A stretch of 64,000 nt of DNA. Origin: Terrimicrobium sacchariphilum (lineage in GTDB: Bacteria > Verrucomicrobiota > Verrucomicrobiia > Chthoniobacterales > Terrimicrobiaceae). Every line of letters starts with the position of its first letter. The first letter of the stretch is position 1. Location of the stretch: contig NZ_BDCO01000003.1 in the NCBI RefSeq assembly GCF_001613545.1, positions 434,001 to 498,000 of the forward strand, written 5' to 3'. Position numbers and translations under genes: made by a program. The notes under the pieces were generated by a model. It was not told where the DNA came from and did not search any database. It was given only the letters and a program-made list of their open reading frames with translations. Shown here piece by piece: positions 61,725 to 64,000 of the stretch.

Positions 61725-62438
61725 TTAGCGCAGTTCCTGCGAGGGAAACGGCGCGCGAGATGACAGGCGCTCGATACGGCGGATCTTTCGCTGCACGGTG
61801 GCGTCGGGCATGACCGGTGACCACTTGCGGGGATTGGGCAGGATCGCCGCGAGAGCGATCATCTGCGACCGGGTGAGAGCCTGCACCGGACGATGAAAGT
61901 GCTCCTGTGCCGCGGCACCGATCCCGTAGATTCCCGGGCCGAGCTCGATATGGTTCAGGTACAGCTCGAGGATGCGCCGCTTGTTAAGGAACAGCTCCAT
62001 CCAGAAGGTGTAGTAAAACTCCAGCGCCTTGCGTACATACGAGCGGCCCTGCCAGAGGAAGACGGAGCGGGCGCACTGCATGGTGATGGTGGAGGCTCCC
62101 CGTACGCTCTTGCCTTTTTCCTCCGCTGCCTCGATGGCCTTGCGCAGTTCGGCAAAGTCAAAGCCCCCATGTTTGAAAAACGCCTGATCCTCGGATGACC
62201 AGATGAAATGGATCAACTGTACAGGCGTATCCTTCAGCGGTACCCAGATGATCGGGTGCTGGACCTCGGGCTTTGCGGAAAACCAGCTCTCGACGCGTCG
62301 CTGGAACTGCATTGGACTCGTCGGTGGATTGAGGAATCTGGCGAGTGCGACCTGAAAGGGCGGGATCGCCGCTGCAACCAGGATGATGATCGCGAGGATC
62401 TTGATCCATGGGCGGCGTTTAGGTTGCTTGGAGGCCAC
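61725..62438 (-). CDS. mtgA: Monofunctional biosynthetic peptidoglycan transglycosylase
   Basis: A 237-residue GT51 enzyme that polymerises lipid II glycan chains. N-terminal TM (ILAIIILVAAAIPPFQVALA), then catalytic-Glu region WSSEDQAFFKHGGFDF (Glu83), and RGASTITMQCARSVFLWQGRSYVRKALEFYYTF, followed by KRRILELYLNHIELGPGIYGIGAAAQEHF. All GT51 motifs are present and no transpeptidase domain follows, so it is MtgA rather than a PBP1. GTG 62438 is the start. Confidence 0.95.
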   Translation of the reverse strand: MASKQPKRRPWIKILAIIILVAAAIPPFQVALARFLNPPTSPMQFQRRVESWFSAKPEVQHPIIWVPLKDTPVQLIHFIWSSEDQAFFKHGGFDFAELRKAIEAAEEKGKSVRGASTITMQCARSVFLWQGRSYVRKALEFYYTFWMELFLNKRRILELYLNHIELGPGIYGIGAAAQEHFHRPVQALTRSQMIALAAILPNPRKWSPVMPDATVQRKIRRIERLSSRAPFPSQELR

Positions 62439-62498
62439 GGCGGGAGTTTGACTGGGTTCGATCTATTGAGAAGTCCGGATTTTTGCTACCTTCATCCT

Positions 62499-63191
62499 AT
62501 GAGAAATATCGTTGTAACCGGTTGTTCGCGTGGGTTGGGCGAGGCACTGGTTCGCTTTTTCGGAGCAAACGGCGAGAGGGTCATCGGGTGCAGCCGGTCG
62601 ATTGATCGGATGGAAACGCTCGGTGCGGAACTGGGCGGCGACCACGATTTCTCATCCGTGGATGTTTCCGATGATGAAGAGGTGAGACCGTGGGTGGCTC
62701 GCATCGTGAACCGATACGGCCCGCCGGACCTGTTGATCAATAATGCTGCCGTGATCGCTCCCAACGCTCCGCTCTGGGAGGTCAGCCGTGCCGACTTTGA
62801 CCAGGTAATCGATGTGAATATCAAGGGCGTCGCCAATGTGCTGCGGTATTTCCTGCCCTCGATGATCGAACGCAGGAAAGGTGTTGTGGTCAACTTCAGC
62901 TCCGGTTGGGGGCGCTCCACCTCGCCGGAAGTGGCCGCCTACTGCGCCAGCAAATGGGCCATTGAGGGCCTTACGCAATCCCTGGCCCAGGAGTTGCCTG
63001 AGGGCATGGCAGCCATCGCGGTGAACCCGGGCATCATTGATACCGAAATGCTGCAAAGCTGCTTCGGAGCGGGCGCTTCCCATTATCCCGGTGCCTCGGA
63101 GTGGATTCGCTCTGCCGGACCATTTTTCGCCGGGCTGTCGGCTGCGCAGAACGGATGCTCGCTTACGGTCCCGGGGGCAATGGAGGAGTAG
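62499..63191 (+). CDS. Short-chain dehydrogenase/reductase (SDR family)
   Basis: The product is 230 residues from ATG 62499; the frame is open upstream but that part is antisense to mtgA. Classical SDR: cofactor motif TGCSRGLGEALVRFFG (TGxxxGxG), NNAAV, catalytic Ser in VNFSSGWG and YCASKWAIEGLTQSLAQEL with the YxxxK pair. C-terminal AVNPGIIDTEM. Probably NAD(P)-dependent; substrate unknown. Its end overlaps the last gene tail-to-tail by 29 bp. Confidence 0.92.
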   Translation: MRNIVVTGCSRGLGEALVRFFGANGERVIGCSRSIDRMETLGAELGGDHDFSSVDVSDDEEVRPWVARIVNRYGPPDLLINNAAVIAPNAPLWEVSRADFDQVIDVNIKGVANVLRYFLPSMIERRKGVVVNFSSGWGRSTSPEVAAYCASKWAIEGLTQSLAQELPEGMAAIAVNPGIIDTEMLQSCFGAGASHYPGASEWIRSAGPFFAGLSAAQNGCSLTVPGAMEE

Positions 63192-64000
63192 CCTCCGGCT
63201 TCGGGGGCAGGTAATAAAACTTGATCGCGGGCTGGAGGTATTGCTGCGGTCCGGAGGGACACTGCCAGAGCAGAGTCCCCTCTGCGAAGAGCTGCTGGTA
63301 AAAAGCCTTTCTCCGCTCGTACTCGGTACGATCCTCCGCCTTCGGCTTGTGCGTTTTGAGGAAGAAGCGGTTATAGTCGTCGTTGGCGACGGCGATATAA
63401 CGAATGTCTTGGGCGCGGAGTTCGTCGATTGTCCCGACGTCTGCGGCGAAGAGCTTGCCGAGGATTTTCTGGTCGACGAAGTACGGGCTGTCTGCGTGGC
63501 GCTTCTCGTCGCGGCTGGGCAGGTTGACTCGCTTGTCCTGCACGATGATCGCGTCGGGCGGGACGTTCTTTTTCACGAACTCGATCAAGGCCTGGCGAGA
63601 GTCATTCTGAAAAGCGGCATCCACCCTCGCCAGCATCGTGCCGGACCAGATAATCGCGCATCCCAGCAGGACATGCCGGGCGACGAGGGAAACGCGGGAA
63701 AACCTGTCTCTCGCCGGGTGAAATGCTGCGAGTGCTGCAATCGTGCAGAAGAGCAGCGTGTCCGGCAGGAAATAACGGTGATGTGTCTTGGGCGAAAACG
63801 AAAGGATCAGCATGTATGCCACCGGGAAAAGCGCGAGAGCCCACTCGCTGGCGTGCAGATTCCGCCATCGATACCCGACACCGAACATTCCGGCGTAGTA
63901 AATGATCAGCAACGCCCAGATGAATGGATTCGTCGCATCGGCAAAGACGCGGGTGTACACCCCGTGAGGCACGGACCGGGTCAGGCCTTTGTGACCGTGG
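63163..64000 (-). CDS. GT-C-like membrane protein, C-terminal part (5' end outside window)
   Basis: The frame is open to the right edge with no stop, so at least 278 C-terminal residues are present (the GTG at 63972 is not necessarily the start). Several membrane segments (NPFIWALLIIYYAGMFGVGY, WALALFPVAYMLILSFS, LLFCTIAALAAF, VLLGCAIIWSGTMLA) precede a soluble C-terminal region with VDQKILGKLFAADVG and DIRYIAVANDDYNRFF, typical of ArnT/PMT-like (GT39) integral membrane glycosyltransferases. The catalytic N-terminal loop is outside the window, so the assignment is tentative. Confidence 0.6.
   Translation of the reverse strand, partial: HGHKGLTRSVPHGVYTRVFADATNPFIWALLIIYYAGMFGVGYRWRNLHASEWALALFPVAYMLILSFSPKTHHRYFLPDTLLFCTIAALAAFHPARDRFSRVSLVARHVLLGCAIIWSGTMLARVDAAFQNDSRQALIEFVKKNVPPDAIIVQDKRVNLPSRDEKRHADSPYFVDQKILGKLFAADVGTIDELRAQDIRYIAVANDDYNRFFLKTHKPKAEDRTEYERRKAFYQQLFAEGTLLWQCPSGPQQYLQPAIKFYYLPPKPEATPPLPPGP

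Noticed and set aside
61695-61745. CTCGCA/TGCGAG pair between the rhomboid and mtgA genes
   Set aside because: A 6-bp stem with a loop of about 21 nt and no T-run; not a convincing terminator.

Overview
The window is 64 kb of GC-rich chromosomal DNA from a Gram-negative bacterium, most probably a member of the Verrucomicrobiota close to Chthoniobacter or Terrimicrobium (Spartobacteria). Three things suggest this: a Verru_Chthon cassette protein A at the left edge, a PEP-CTERM protein with autotransporter-associated beta-strand repeats, and an outer-membrane setting with a Kdo transferase, Wza, porin and RND pump. The assignment is inferred from gene content. No rRNA, tRNA, IS element, prophage or CRISPR array was seen.

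Left part (1-24 kb). The 3' end of a Verru_Chthon cassette A gene is followed by an unrecognised secreted protein and a NarL-type two-component pair. Next come a secreted S51-peptidase/BPL_N fusion and a PEP-CTERM beta-strand repeat protein. Both of these carry nearly the same 25-bp palindrome in their upstream region. A tetR-MFP-RND-marR efflux operon follows, then a GDSL esterase, ilvD with a divergent LysR gene, a formylglycine-generating enzyme, and a sulfate-related operon (yezD, oprB-like porin, sbp). A Kef-type antiporter with a cyclic-nucleotide-binding domain closes this part.

Middle part (24-50 kb). This is a large surface-polysaccharide locus. On the + strand lie a Wza-like export lipoprotein, a Wzc-like protein whose ATPase P-loop has lost its lysine and which ends in a Cys-rich tail, a predicted outer-membrane beta-barrel, and a polyprenyl-phosphate sugar transferase. 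Converging on these from the - strand is a tightly packed run of 17 genes. It encodes the ABC exporter (Wzm, Wzt with C-terminal glycan-binding domain), twelve glycosyltransferases, an acyltransferase, a FkbM methyltransferase and an O-antigen polymerase/ligase-like membrane protein. Components of the Wzy/Wza and ABC-transporter pathways therefore sit side by side.

Right part (50-64 kb). This is mostly conserved cell functions: an RMD1/DUF155 protein divergent from an ECF sigma factor, a DUF1398 protein, ndk-like and aspartate aminotransferase genes followed by a DUF58 protein, an HXXEE membrane protein, an AsmA-like/rsmD/kdtA operon, a diacylglycerol-kinase-like lipid kinase, a rhomboid protease, mtgA, an SDR oxidoreductase, and a GT-C-like membrane protein cut by the right edge.

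Many neighbouring genes overlap by 4 nt (ATGA or GTGA), and these overlaps were used to correct several start sites. Many starts lack a clear Shine-Dalgarno sequence, so starts chosen only by homology or signal peptide remain uncertain.
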